NCBI GenBank assembly: GCA_964407325.1
Contig: CAYOVA010000002.1
Location: forward strand, 1-64,000
Origin: JAOAFZ01 sp964407325
Lineage (GTDB): Bacteria; Patescibacteriota; Microgenomatia; UBA1406; GWC2-37-13
DNA: 64,000 nt
Direction of reading: 5' to 3'
A program made the position numbers and the translations under genes. The notes beneath the pieces were generated by a model, which was given only the letters and a program-made list of their open reading frames with translations, did no database searches and was not told the origin of the DNA. Of the stretch, positions 50,865 through 60,176 are shown one piece after another; positions within the stretch are counted from its first letter, which is position 1, and the number at the start of each line of letters is the position of its first letter.

Positions 50865-53330
50865 ATGAATTTGAGGTGGAAGGAAGCTGTTCTAAAAGTG
50901 TTTCCATATCTAAAAGAAGGATTCTTCTTTGTCGTCTATTATATCTTACTATCGTGTATATGGCTTGGCACTGCAACTAAAGCTGTTTTATTGTTTTTAA
51001 AAGACTGGGGTACCAAGCTGTCTACGCTTATTACAGAAAAGTATCTTACTGTAAAACATGGCAAATTCTTGAAGCGTAAATATAAAATCAACTTGCTTGA
51101 CTACAAAGTAAAGTTGGGTAAAAACTATACCGCTTTAGAGAAAACTGTTATCAAAAGCAAAAACTCGTTTGCTTCTCGATACCAAACTTTTGTAACCCAT
51201 GCCGCTTCTTTCGTTTCTAGAACGGGAAAATCAATAACACTTCATAAAGGGGAAATAGGCTTTTTTGCTATTGGCGTAGCACTTTTGCTACTTTTTATTT
51301 CCGGCTGGCAGGGATACTTATTTATAAAATCACTTCCTTCTCCAAAAAACATTGGAAAACTGAATTACCCTACCTCAACACACATTTATGACAGAAATGG
51401 GAATATGCTGTATGAGATCTACAAAGAAGAAAACCGCACTCCAGTAAAACTGGATGCACTACCCGACTATGTCTCACAAGCTACCATTGCAACCGAAGAT
51501 AAAGATTTTTATAAACACAATGGTGTCTCTATTGTTGGAGGTGTGCTACGTGCAGCAAAAGATACGTATCTTACCCATGAACTGCAAGGAGGATCTACCA
51601 TTACTCAGCAATTGGTAAAGTCTGCACTGTTAACTCCTGAACGGACCATTGCTCGAAAAGTAAAAGAAATGATCCTGGCGGTTTGGACTGAACAGCTTTA
51701 CACAAAAGATCAGATTCTTGAGATGTACTTGAATCAAGTCCCTTATGGAGGTTCAGCCTATGGGATTGAAGAAGCTTCAAAAACATATTTTGATAAACCT
51801 GCTAAAAATTTAACACTTGAGGAAGCGGCGTTATTGGCTGGTCTCCCACGGGCACCATCGGTATATTCACCGTATGTAAATCCAGAACGTGCACAGCGCC
51901 GCCGCAATGATGTATTAAAGCGGATGCTTCAGGAGAAGTTTATTACTCAAGAGCAGTATGATGCCTCAATCAAAAAAACGTTAACGGTCGTCCCTCCAAA
52001 AATCGATATTAATGCACCTCATTTTGTTTTCTACATAAAGCAGGAATTGGAACGGCAGTATGGTGCGTCGGTAGTTGAAGAAGGGGGATTACGCGTAAAA
52101 ACAACACTTGATTTGGAAATTCAAAAGGAAGCAGAAAAGATTCTCAAAGAGGAAATTGCAAAGGTATCCTACTTGAATATCACGAATGGAGCTATTCTTG
52201 TTACCAAGCCCTCAACAGGCGAAATTGTTGCTATGGTGGGATCACTTGATTATTATGCTCAACCACATGGTGCTTTTAACGTAACAACCGGGTTACGTCA
52301 ACCGGGAAGTACTATTAAGGCAGTCATGTATTCATTGGCGCTGGAAAATGGATTTACTGCTGCTTCTGTAATCCAAGACCAGCCATTGGTGATTTCGATT
52401 CCCGGATCTGAACCGTACCGGCCTGTAAATTACGATGGACGATATCATGGGAATGTCCCACTCAGAATGGCTCTTGCCAATTCGTACAACATCCCTGCGG
52501 TAAAGGTACTGCAAACATTAGGGGTTCAGCAGTTTGTTAACCATGCGGAAAAGATGGGGATTGACACCTGGAAGGATTCGTCACGCTTTGGGCTTTCGTT
52601 AACGTTGGGAGGAGGAGAAGTGACGATGGTGGATATGGCAGAATCGTTTGGTGTATTTGCCAATACCGGTCGCTTACAGAACCTTACTGGTATCCAGGAT
52701 ATCCAGAATCTCTATGGTGAAAAACTTGACTATGACAAACCATTTGCTCGCCAGGTGCTTGATGAAGGTGTAGCTTATATTATCTCTGACATACTTGCTG
52801 ATAATCTTGCTCGCCAGCAGGCGTTTGGTGCTAACTCTGCCCTTGAAATTCGTGGCTATAAAGCATCCGTTAAAACCGGAACTACAAATGAATTAAAAGA
52901 CAACTGGACTATAGGCTATACTCCTGATTATCTGGTAACAGTTTGGGTAGGAAATAATGATAATACCCCTATGAATCCTTATCTTGTATCCGGTATTACC
53001 GGTGCAGCTCCAATCTGGAATAGAATGATGACCTACCTTTTGCAGAAAGACTATCCCAACAAGCAGAATAAATGGATTGAAAAACCCTCTGATATAGTAG
53101 AACGGATTTGTTATGGAGGACGGGTAGAGTACTTCCTTGCGGGAACAGAGAATTCAGTGGCATGCGGAGGTGTTCAGCAGAATGGCCAGTGGAATAGGTG
53201 GAATCAACAGAATCAATTTAACCAATGGAATCAGATCCAGAATAATGGACAGCAAGGGAATAACTATCAGAACGGCCAGGAGAATACAAATGGACAGGGT
53301 TCCAACGGAAATGGCCGCTGGTGGAGATAA
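50865..53330 (+). CDS. Class A penicillin-binding protein (glycosyltransferase 51 plus transpeptidase)
   Basis: The 821-residue protein polymerises and cross-links peptidoglycan. After a basic cytoplasmic stretch and a membrane helix (about 128-148) comes the GT51 domain with ATIATEDKDFYKHNGVS (catalytic Glu), LQGGSTITQQLVKSALL, KVKEMILAVWTEQLYTKDQI and LNQVPYGGSAYGIEEAS. The transpeptidase follows with RQPGSTIKAV (SxxK), LANSYNIPA (SxN) and VKTGTTNELKDNW (KTG). An N-terminal hydrophobic segment near residues 15-45 may be a second helix. The last 55 residues are extremely rich in Asn, Gln, Gly and Trp. Confidence 0.93.
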   Translation: MNLRWKEAVLKVFPYLKEGFFFVVYYILLSCIWLGTATKAVLLFLKDWGTKLSTLITEKYLTVKHGKFLKRKYKINLLDYKVKLGKNYTALEKTVIKSKNSFASRYQTFVTHAASFVSRTGKSITLHKGEIGFFAIGVALLLLFISGWQGYLFIKSLPSPKNIGKLNYPTSTHIYDRNGNMLYEIYKEENRTPVKLDALPDYVSQATIATEDKDFYKHNGVSIVGGVLRAAKDTYLTHELQGGSTITQQLVKSALLTPERTIARKVKEMILAVWTEQLYTKDQILEMYLNQVPYGGSAYGIEEASKTYFDKPAKNLTLEEAALLAGLPRAPSVYSPYVNPERAQRRRNDVLKRMLQEKFITQEQYDASIKKTLTVVPPKIDINAPHFVFYIKQELERQYGASVVEEGGLRVKTTLDLEIQKEAEKILKEEIAKVSYLNITNGAILVTKPSTGEIVAMVGSLDYYAQPHGAFNVTTGLRQPGSTIKAVMYSLALENGFTAASVIQDQPLVISIPGSEPYRPVNYDGRYHGNVPLRMALANSYNIPAVKVLQTLGVQQFVNHAEKMGIDTWKDSSRFGLSLTLGGGEVTMVDMAESFGVFANTGRLQNLTGIQDIQNLYGEKLDYDKPFARQVLDEGVAYIISDILADNLARQQAFGANSALEIRGYKASVKTGTTNELKDNWTIGYTPDYLVTVWVGNNDNTPMNPYLVSGITGAAPIWNRMMTYLLQKDYPNKQNKWIEKPSDIVERICYGGRVEYFLAGTENSVACGGVQQNGQWNRWNQQNQFNQWNQIQNNGQQGNNYQNGQENTNGQGSNGNGRWWR

Positions 53331-53355
53331 CCTTTGTTGATATCTCAATAAAGCA

Positions 53356-54513
53356 TTATTTTACTCTCTCATGATAAGCTAATACAGCTTGTTTTATATC
53401 TTCCAGGTTATCATTACCGAATTTCTCCAGCATGTTTTTTGCTATTACATAAGCCAGCATTGCTTCTGAAACTACCGCTCCTCTGGGAACAATACAAATA
53501 TCTGATCGTTCAACAGTTGCTTCCCGCTTTTCTTTAGTATCAATATCAACAGTTTGCAATGGTTTATAGAGCGTTGAGATAGGTTTGTGGTATACGCGAA
53601 CAATGAGTGGCATTCCGTTGGTTACTCCACCTTCCACCCCGCCAGCTCTGTTGGTATTTCGATAGTACCCATCATTGTAATGAATCTCATCATGGACTTC
53701 AGAACCTGGTTTCCCGGCTGCTTCTACCCCGTTTCCGATTTCAACTGCTTTCACCGATTGGATACTCATAAGAGCTTGGGCAATCTGGCCGTCGATTTTC
53801 CTGTCGTAGTGCACGTAGCTTCCCAATCCGACTGGCACATTTACAGCCCATACCTCCACAATCCCTCCTAAGGTATTCATTTCCATACGGGTTTTTTGGA
53901 TAAGATCGTGCATTTGGGTTGCAGTGTCCGGATCGATACATCGAATTTCGGGGGAAGTTTCGTAGGATTTTTTAACGTCTTCAAAAGTATAGTCAGTTTT
54001 TTCTAATTTGATTGAACCGATTTGCACAGTATGACTGGCTATTTCAATGCCAAACTGCTGAAGCAGTTGTTTAAAAATGGCTCCTGCTGCAACTCGGGCT
54101 GTTGTTTCCCGTGCAGAAGCACGTTCCAATACATTGCGAACATCATCCAGTCCATATTTTTGTACTCCCGCTAAATCGGTATGGCCTGGCCTTGGATTGG
54201 TTACTCGTGCAGATTGAACAACTTTTTCCGATTGGGATTCATCGCTCATTTTCTCACCCCAGTTTTTAAAGTCTTTATTAGCAATCCAAAGCGTAATAGG
54301 AGAGCCAATTGTTTTTCCGAATCGCACACCTGAAGTTACTTCTGCTTCATCAGTTTCAATTAACATTCTTCCTCCTGCACCTGACCCTTTCATGCGCTTT
54401 TGCATTTCTGCTTTAATATACTCTTTTGAAATTGGCACATTTGCAGGCATGCCTTCGATAATTACTGTTAATCCTTTTCCGTGTGATTCGCCTGCTGTTA
54501 AGAAACGTAACAT
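53356..54513 (-). CDS. aroC: Chorismate synthase
   Basis: The enzyme eliminates phosphate from EPSP to give chorismate, needing reduced FMN. The 385-residue protein has FLTAGESHGKGLTVIIEGMPA, GRMLIETDEAEVTSGV, RPGHTDLAGVQKYGLDD, VLERASARETTARVAAGAI and GGVEGGVTNGMPLIVR, all family signatures. It is the last gene of the operon, 2 bases after aroD. Confidence 0.95.
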   Translation of the reverse strand: MLRFLTAGESHGKGLTVIIEGMPANVPISKEYIKAEMQKRMKGSGAGGRMLIETDEAEVTSGVRFGKTIGSPITLWIANKDFKNWGEKMSDESQSEKVVQSARVTNPRPGHTDLAGVQKYGLDDVRNVLERASARETTARVAAGAIFKQLLQQFGIEIASHTVQIGSIKLEKTDYTFEDVKKSYETSPEIRCIDPDTATQMHDLIQKTRMEMNTLGGIVEVWAVNVPVGLGSYVHYDRKIDGQIAQALMSIQSVKAVEIGNGVEAAGKPGSEVHDEIHYNDGYYRNTNRAGGVEGGVTNGMPLIVRVYHKPISTLYKPLQTVDIDTKEKREATVERSDICIVPRGAVVSEAMLAYVIAKNMLEKFGNDNLEDIKQAVLAYHERVK

Positions 54514-54515
54514 AG

Positions 54516-55193
54516 TTATATTGTTTTATCTATTAATTGGTAAATGTCCTGAAGGCCTGAATAGTGCATTTGTCCGGGTGCCGACCCTCCTGAATTTCCT
54601 GCTGCAAATGTAAATAAGCTTCCAAGGTAGGGAGAGAGAATACGAACTAGTTTCCCTTGTTCTCCCATGCCCGCTACAATCATTTGTTTTCCTTGTTTAT
54701 TGGTCAGTAGCCGAAACAACGTTTGTATATCTTTGTCTTTTTTTACCAGAGTGGCAATTTTGTATACATCGGGAGAATACGAAGACATTTCATCGATTAT
54801 TTTTGTTAAGTCCCAGTAATCTGGCGTTTCCTGAAAGTCGTGGTGAGATAGTATCAATTTTGTTTTCCCTGGATTGGGGAAAGCATGTTCCTTTATCGTT
54901 TCCAATTCAATATCTACGTAATCAAATTCTACTTTAAAGGCTTGTTGCAGTATATGTCTGCGATTTTCTTCGGAAGCTTTCCATTTGCCGCCTTCCATTT
55001 TGTGTCGGCAGGTAAATACTGCGGGTTTTGAACAGGCGATTCGTAATTGCTCAACCTCTGCTTCGGTGATACCTTCGATATAGTCTGCTCTTACTTCAAT
55101 AACATCAGCGTGATGTTGAGCATTTTTTATTACCTCTAAAGCTCGAGAAACGGTTGTCTCAATTATCGGTATGCAAATAAGGGGTTTTTCCAT
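54516..55193 (-). CDS. aroD: 3-dehydroquinate dehydratase, type I
   Basis: The 225-residue class I enzyme works through a Schiff base: lysine in YKIATLVKK, histidine in LSHHDFQETPD and substrate-binding VIEVRADYIEG, TCRHKMEGG and GSAPGQMHYSG are all present. I chose the ATG at 55193, one base after the aroE stop (the TAATATG junction common here), over one 12 bases upstream. It performs the third step of the shikimate pathway. Confidence 0.94.
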   Translation of the reverse strand: MEKPLICIPIIETTVSRALEVIKNAQHHADVIEVRADYIEGITEAEVEQLRIACSKPAVFTCRHKMEGGKWKASEENRRHILQQAFKVEFDYVDIELETIKEHAFPNPGKTKLILSHHDFQETPDYWDLTKIIDEMSSYSPDVYKIATLVKKDKDIQTLFRLLTNKQGKQMIVAGMGEQGKLVRILSPYLGSLFTFAAGNSGGSAPGQMHYSGLQDIYQLIDKTI

Positions 55194-55194
55194 A

Positions 55195-56022
55195 TTATTG
55201 GGCATTTTTTTCTAATACAAATCTCATAACATCTTCCGGTGCTTTAAAGCCTGTGTACAGCTCAAATTGCGCTATTCCCTGGTAAAGCAGCATTTCTAGC
55301 CCGTGTATTACTTGTGCTCCCTTTGCTGCTGCTTCACGTAACAATCGCGTTTGTTTGGGAGAATATACCGCGTCAAACACAATATGATCTGCTTTTAAGT
55401 AATCAGCTGGAACAGGAGTTTCTTCTTGATGCTCACCCATTCCAAGAGGGGTAGCGTTAATAATGATTTCATGATCATACACAAGAGCAATACTATCCAG
55501 TTCTCGTATTTCAGCGCTAAAGTCGTTTTGAAGGTCCTGCGCATTTTCTGTAGTGCGATTGAATACTGTAAGGGAAGCTCCTCTTTGGGTGACTCCGTAT
55601 GCCATTGCGCGTGCGGCTCCTCCCGCCCCAATAAGAGCCACACGTTTGCCTGCAAGTTGCGTTTTCTTCTCAAGTGGGGTAACAGTTCCAATCCAGTCGG
55701 TGTTGTATCCTTTTAATATTCCGTTATCGTTTACAACTGTATTTACTGCGCCAATTTTTTGAGCAACTGGATCTACCTCGTCAAGAAATTTGACAACTTC
55801 CATTTTATGGGGGATTGTACAGGTTAGTCCTCGTATACCCATGGCGCGAACAGCATCTATTACCGTTTTTATATGTTCGACTTTTACCTGTGCGGCTGTA
55901 AAAACAAATCTATCATCTACTCCTATTGCTTCATAGGCTGCATTGTGCATTACCGGGGAAAGTGAGTGCTCTACCGGGTCACCAATAATAATACACATTT
56001 GCGATCTTGCTGATATTCTCAT
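55195..56022 (-). CDS. aroE: Shikimate dehydrogenase
   Basis: The 275-residue protein has the substrate motif HSLSPVMHNAAYEAIG, the catalytic lysine in TCTIPHKMEVV, the aspartate in GYNTDWIG, AVNTVV and the NADP Rossmann site LIGAGGAARAMAYGV with FNRT (NADP preference). It reduces 3-dehydroshikimate to shikimate. It overlaps aroK by 4 bases. Confidence 0.95.
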   Translation of the reverse strand: MRISARSQMCIIIGDPVEHSLSPVMHNAAYEAIGVDDRFVFTAAQVKVEHIKTVIDAVRAMGIRGLTCTIPHKMEVVKFLDEVDPVAQKIGAVNTVVNDNGILKGYNTDWIGTVTPLEKKTQLAGKRVALIGAGGAARAMAYGVTQRGASLTVFNRTTENAQDLQNDFSAEIRELDSIALVYDHEIIINATPLGMGEHQEETPVPADYLKADHIVFDAVYSPKQTRLLREAAAKGAQVIHGLEMLLYQGIAQFELYTGFKAPEDVMRFVLEKNAQ

Positions 56023-56687
56023 AAAGTGTGAACAGAATGTTTAACTTTTTCTGCAATCTGCCGTGCAATAATGTCTGGCACTTGGGAGCCGGTATCCATG
56101 CTGAATGCACTCAGTTCATGATACAGTTTTTGCCGTAGAAGATACATGCTGATTGCGTCTTCCACTATATATTCTATTGTAATATGTTTTTGTTTTTCGG
56201 GGTCTTGTTCCTGCTGGAGCCGAAGGGTCAACTCTTTAGCTTTTTCTTCGTTCAGCACTGGTCTGTTTATTACTGGTTTTTTCATTTCATCTTGTATCAT
56301 CCGTTGTTTGAGCAGTTCCACGGGTGCTGTCAAAACGCAGATAAGTGAATAATATGCTTTTTTTAGCTCAGCTCTTTGTTCCTCGCCAAAAGTTTTATTG
56401 CTTTTTACATTTATATGGTTGTTTACTCCGACTCCGCCACCGGCGCTAATTACCGAATGCTCGGAATTCATTACCGAGCGAAGTATTTCGCTTTCTATTT
56501 CACGAAATTCCTGCCAGTTTGTACCATTTTGGGTAATCTCCGCTACAGGTCGTCCTGCTTTTTCAACAATCAACTGATCCATTTCTACACATTTCCATCC
56601 TAGGTTCCTTGCTACTAGTGCACCGATGGTGGATTTCCCGGTGGCACGAAACCCACACAGAATAATGTTTTTGTATTTACTGCTCAT
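56019..56687 (-). CDS. aroK: Shikimate kinase, elongated
   Basis: The 222-residue protein shows CGFRATGKSTIGALVARNLG (P-loop), the shikimate-binding VEMDQLIVEKAG, FREIESEILR, SAGGGVGV (GGG motif) and the lid arginine in VINRPVL. It is about 50 residues longer than usual, with an insertion after the GGG motif and a C-terminal helical extension. It overlaps aroA by 11 bases and aroE by 4. Confidence 0.88.
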   Translation of the reverse strand: MSSKYKNIILCGFRATGKSTIGALVARNLGWKCVEMDQLIVEKAGRPVAEITQNGTNWQEFREIESEILRSVMNSEHSVISAGGGVGVNNHINVKSNKTFGEEQRAELKKAYYSLICVLTAPVELLKQRMIQDEMKKPVINRPVLNEEKAKELTLRLQQEQDPEKQKHITIEYIVEDAISMYLLRQKLYHELSAFSMDTGSQVPDIIARQIAEKVKHSVHTL

Positions 56688-57966
56688 TGGTTTGTAATGA
56701 AACTCCTAATGTGCGAACGACATCCCAGAACGAGGGGAACGATTTTGAAACTACGTCAGCGTCAAGAATTCTGACACCAGGTATTTTTGTACCGGCAACA
56801 GCAAAGCTCATCGCCATCCGGTGATCACCATAAGTTTGAATTTCAGCTCCATGAGGAATTCCACCCATTACTGTCAACGTATCTTTCGTTGAAAGAGTTT
56901 GCACACCCATCTTTTGTAGTTCAGTTTCCGGTGCTCTTATGCGATCGGTTTCTTTAATACGAAGATTATCCAGTCCCGTTATCCTAGTTGTTCCTTCTGC
57001 AAATGAAGACACAACTGCAAGTGTTTGTGCAGAATCGGGCATGCTGTTCATATCCGCAGTTACAGAATGCAATTTTGAGGGACCGGTAACAGTAATCGTA
57101 TTTTCTTTTTTCTCTACTTTACATCCCATTTTGCAAAGGACATCTGCAAATGCAACATCTCCCTGCTTTGACACAGGTGGAAGGTTTAACACGGTAATTG
57201 TGCTTCCCGTTACTGCGGCTATACCCCAGAAGTATGCGGCTGCTATTGCATCTGCTTCGACAGTAAAACTAGATGTATTGTAGTGTTGTCCTGCTGGTAC
57301 TGTATATGTTTTGTATTCGTTGTTTTCTACTGTAACTCCGAAAGCTTTCATTGTTTCTATGGTTACGTCAATAAAAGATTTGGACGTTTGTTCTCCCTCA
57401 ACCTTTATAGTTACGTTGCCTATTAGCGGTGCAATCATCAGGATCGAAGAAAAAAACTGGCTGCTTATTGTTCCTTTCATGGTTACTGTACCTGGTGTCA
57501 GCTTTCCTGATAGTATTTTTACCGGTAAGTAGCCATCTTCTTCCAGGTATTCTATTTTTGCTCCCAGTTGTCGTAAACCATCAACCAGTTCACCAACCGG
57601 ACGTTTTTTAAAACCTGGTTTGCAGATAACAGTTTTAATACCTGGGACTATACATAACAGTCCCAATAAAGAGCGAGCTGCTCGACCTGAAATATTAATG
57701 TCAATTGTGTACTCATCTTCTTTAACGTCATCTACCGATCCTTCAACAATAACTTTGTCAGAAAATCTGACAAGTTTAATACCAAGGGTTTGCAGTGCAT
57801 TCATCATAGCTACGGTATCGTCACTAAAAAGGGGATTGTGAATAGTAACAGGATTGTTTGTCATAGCTGCCAAATTAAGCGCACGGATGGTGTAGCTAAG
57901 GGAGCCTGGTATGGCAACTTCTGCTGTTATTGGCTGCGGTAGTGGAGTAATAGTAACGGATTTCAT
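56677..57966 (-). CDS. aroA: 3-phosphoshikimate 1-carboxyvinyltransferase (EPSP synthase) with altered active-site loop
   Basis: The 429-residue protein has the double inside-out fold with KKRPVGELVDGLRQLGAKIEY, GTISSQFFSSILMIAPL, MPDSAQTLAVVSSFAEGTT, LRIKETDRIRAPETEL, YGDHRMAMSFAV and VSKSFPSFWDV. Two usual sites are changed: the N-terminal 'PGSKSxSNRAL' reads PGSLSYTIRAL, so the lysine equivalent to E. coli Lys22 is Leu. The 'GNAGTxxR' loop reads INISGRAARSL. Codons are clear (CTT for Leu). The rest is intact and it lies mid-operon, so a working but unusual enzyme or reduced activity are both possible. Confidence 0.9.
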   Translation of the reverse strand: MKSVTITPLPQPITAEVAIPGSLSYTIRALNLAAMTNNPVTIHNPLFSDDTVAMMNALQTLGIKLVRFSDKVIVEGSVDDVKEDEYTIDINISGRAARSLLGLLCIVPGIKTVICKPGFKKRPVGELVDGLRQLGAKIEYLEEDGYLPVKILSGKLTPGTVTMKGTISSQFFSSILMIAPLIGNVTIKVEGEQTSKSFIDVTIETMKAFGVTVENNEYKTYTVPAGQHYNTSSFTVEADAIAAAYFWGIAAVTGSTITVLNLPPVSKQGDVAFADVLCKMGCKVEKKENTITVTGPSKLHSVTADMNSMPDSAQTLAVVSSFAEGTTRITGLDNLRIKETDRIRAPETELQKMGVQTLSTKDTLTVMGGIPHGAEIQTYGDHRMAMSFAVAGTKIPGVRILDADVVSKSFPSFWDVVRTLGVSLQTNEQ

Positions 57967-59045
57967 CCTGTGATATAAGCGAGTGCGGCCTTTATGTGCT
58001 CTTCAGAAACTTCACAGTCGGCAATAGCCTGTCCTTTTTTCTGAAGGAGGGTAAATTTAATAATGCCGTGTTCATTTTTTTTATCGAATTTCATCTTTTG
58101 TAAGATTGTTTCAAAGCTGATATTTGGTAGAGCAGCAGGAAGTCCTGCTTTTATAAGACAGGCTTTAATCTGTTCTGTATCAGCGGGAGTAATCGACCCT
58201 CTCAATTCAGACAATTTAGCTTCTGCAAGCATTCCCAAAGAGACAGCTTCTCCATGCAAAATCGGAGTGTTTAATTCAAGTAATGTTGATTCTATCGCAT
58301 GTCCGATTGTGTGACCAAAGTTAAGGAGTTTCCGTGATCCAGTAAGTTCTTTAATATCACCTGAAATAATATCAGCTTTTATCTGAACTGATTTTTCAAT
58401 TATACTTATAAGTTCGGGGGAAGTAAACTCACGTGGTTTTTTCAAAGTCACAAATGTAAAGTATTCTACATCGCGGATAAGTCCATGTTTGATTATCTCT
58501 GCAAACCCGGAAGCAAACTCCCGATCAGGGAGTGTTTTTAGGGTCGCTATATCAACAAGGACAAGGTATGGTTGGTTAAAGGTACCAATTATGTTTTTTA
58601 CGCCACCAAAGTTTACTCCTGTTTTCCCTCCCACGCTTGCATCAACTTGTGCCAGTAATGTCGTGGGAATCTGAACAAACGAAACTCCTCGCATGTAGGT
58701 ACTAGCTACAAAAGCTCCTAAGTCTGTAATTACTCCACCACCCAGGTTAATCAGAAGGCTCTTCCGATCCATACCAAAGGTTAGCATCTGATTCCAGATT
58801 GACATCGCAGTTTCTACCGATTTCGCTTGTTCTCCTGGCTGAACGGTGATTATTCTCGCATCTTTCGGCAATACCTGTTGCAGCTGTGGAAGAATAGTTT
58901 GCTCAAGAGTAGTATCTGTTAATACCGCAACCTTTGAGAAAGGACTAAATTGAAATACATCACCAATTCTGTTTAATACTGAATCTGCAAGAACGACATC
59001 GTACTTTTCCGGAGCCGAGTTAATGTGAATCGGGATACGCTGCAT
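57963..59045 (-). CDS. aroB: 3-dehydroquinate synthase
   Basis: The 360-residue NAD- and metal-dependent enzyme has GEQAKSVETAMSIWNQML, LINLGGGVITDLGAFVAST, GVSFVQIPTTLLAQVDASVGGKTGVN, KNIIGTFNQP, FASGFAEIIKHGLIRD and the metal-site LLNFGHTIGHAIES with LHGEAVSLGM. It performs the second shikimate step. It overlaps aroA by 4 bases and starts 3 bases after tyrA. Confidence 0.96.
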   Translation of the reverse strand: MQRIPIHINSAPEKYDVVLADSVLNRIGDVFQFSPFSKVAVLTDTTLEQTILPQLQQVLPKDARIITVQPGEQAKSVETAMSIWNQMLTFGMDRKSLLINLGGGVITDLGAFVASTYMRGVSFVQIPTTLLAQVDASVGGKTGVNFGGVKNIIGTFNQPYLVLVDIATLKTLPDREFASGFAEIIKHGLIRDVEYFTFVTLKKPREFTSPELISIIEKSVQIKADIISGDIKELTGSRKLLNFGHTIGHAIESTLLELNTPILHGEAVSLGMLAEAKLSELRGSITPADTEQIKACLIKAGLPAALPNISFETILQKMKFDKKNEHGIIKFTLLQKKGQAIADCEVSEEHIKAALAYITG

Positions 59046-59048
59046 AGG

Positions 59049-60176
59049 TTATTGTGATCTGCTACTTATAAAGGTGTCGCGACTTGTTTTAGTATCAGTG
59101 AAGAAAGTAAGAAGAGAATCTTTTTCAAGCTGGTGTTGTTTTATGAATTCCATAAATGCGACTAAGCTTACTGCTATATTATCATAGTTTTTAATAATAA
59201 TATCAGTGTGCATTTGAGGCGATCCTGAAGCAAGTCGCGTCAACGACTCAAATCCACTTCCTGCAAGCTGTAATGATTTCGGTTGCGTTGCTTCTATAAA
59301 CGCATATAGGTAACAGGAAAGCAGGAAAACAATATGAGAAATTCCTGCGACTTGTTCGTCATGTTCTGTTGCTGAGACCTTTACCACAGAACTTCCCAAG
59401 TAGTGGATAAGCTGGTCAATTTTCCTGACAGATTCTTCTGTATTGTTTTGATGGGCCGTAATTGCCCACGGTTTTTTTACGAATACCATTCCTTCGGCGT
59501 GTTCAAATCCCATCTTTTCTGAACCGGCCATAGGGTGTGTGCCAAGAAATTCGATAGTTTCACCGGATAGATTTTCAAACTCTGTGACGATATGTTCTTT
59601 TACACTTGCAATGTCGATTACCAGCAGATTATTCTTCGAAGTGCATTGTACAATTTGATTTGCAAGTGGAACTACTGTATCAATAGGAGACGCAAGAATA
59701 ATTAATTCAACAGTATCTACCAGTTCCTGCATAGAAGCTACCGTTGTAGAAAGATATTTTTGAGATAGAGCTAGCCGAATATCATCAGAATCGCGTTCTA
59801 CGGTATATATCTCCAGTTCGGGATTTTTCATTTTTAATCCCTTGACAATAGATCCACCAATAAATCCCATTCCGATTACTCCTATTTTTGTAAAGGGAAG
59901 ATATTTATGTTGCTTAAATAATCGTGCTGTTTTGTTTAACACAAAAATCTTTTCATAGAGTTCGCTGATATGTTCCTTTAGTACGGGATGCTGAATCTTA
60001 TTCCGAATAGTCTCCAACAGCTCAAGCTCCCTTTTACGATCGGTTAAGGGAATTCCATGAATATCTTTATAGACCGCTACTTCATCAGTTATTTGAAATC
60101 GTTCTTCGATAAGTTTTACTATTTGTGAATCTACTGTATCAAGCTGATTGCGTAACTGTTGTAAAGTGTCGCTCAT
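59049..60176 (-). CDS. tyrA: Bifunctional chorismate mutase / prephenate dehydrogenase
   Basis: The 375-residue protein joins an AroQ-type chorismate mutase (residues 1-90: LRNQLDTVDSQIVKLIEERF, DEVAVYKDIHGIPLTDRKRE) to a prephenate dehydrogenase (from 95: IGVIGMGFIGGSIVKGLKM, ASPIDTVVPL, catalytic His in GTHPMAGSEKMG, then a helical dimer domain). This is the domain order of the E. coli T-protein. It commits chorismate to tyrosine and also supplies prephenate to pheA, which lacks its own mutase domain. Overlap with pheA is 4 bases. Confidence 0.94.
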   Translation of the reverse strand: MSDTLQQLRNQLDTVDSQIVKLIEERFQITDEVAVYKDIHGIPLTDRKRELELLETIRNKIQHPVLKEHISELYEKIFVLNKTARLFKQHKYLPFTKIGVIGMGFIGGSIVKGLKMKNPELEIYTVERDSDDIRLALSQKYLSTTVASMQELVDTVELIILASPIDTVVPLANQIVQCTSKNNLLVIDIASVKEHIVTEFENLSGETIEFLGTHPMAGSEKMGFEHAEGMVFVKKPWAITAHQNNTEESVRKIDQLIHYLGSSVVKVSATEHDEQVAGISHIVFLLSCYLYAFIEATQPKSLQLAGSGFESLTRLASGSPQMHTDIIIKNYDNIAVSLVAFMEFIKQHQLEKDSLLTFFTDTKTSRDTFISSRSQ

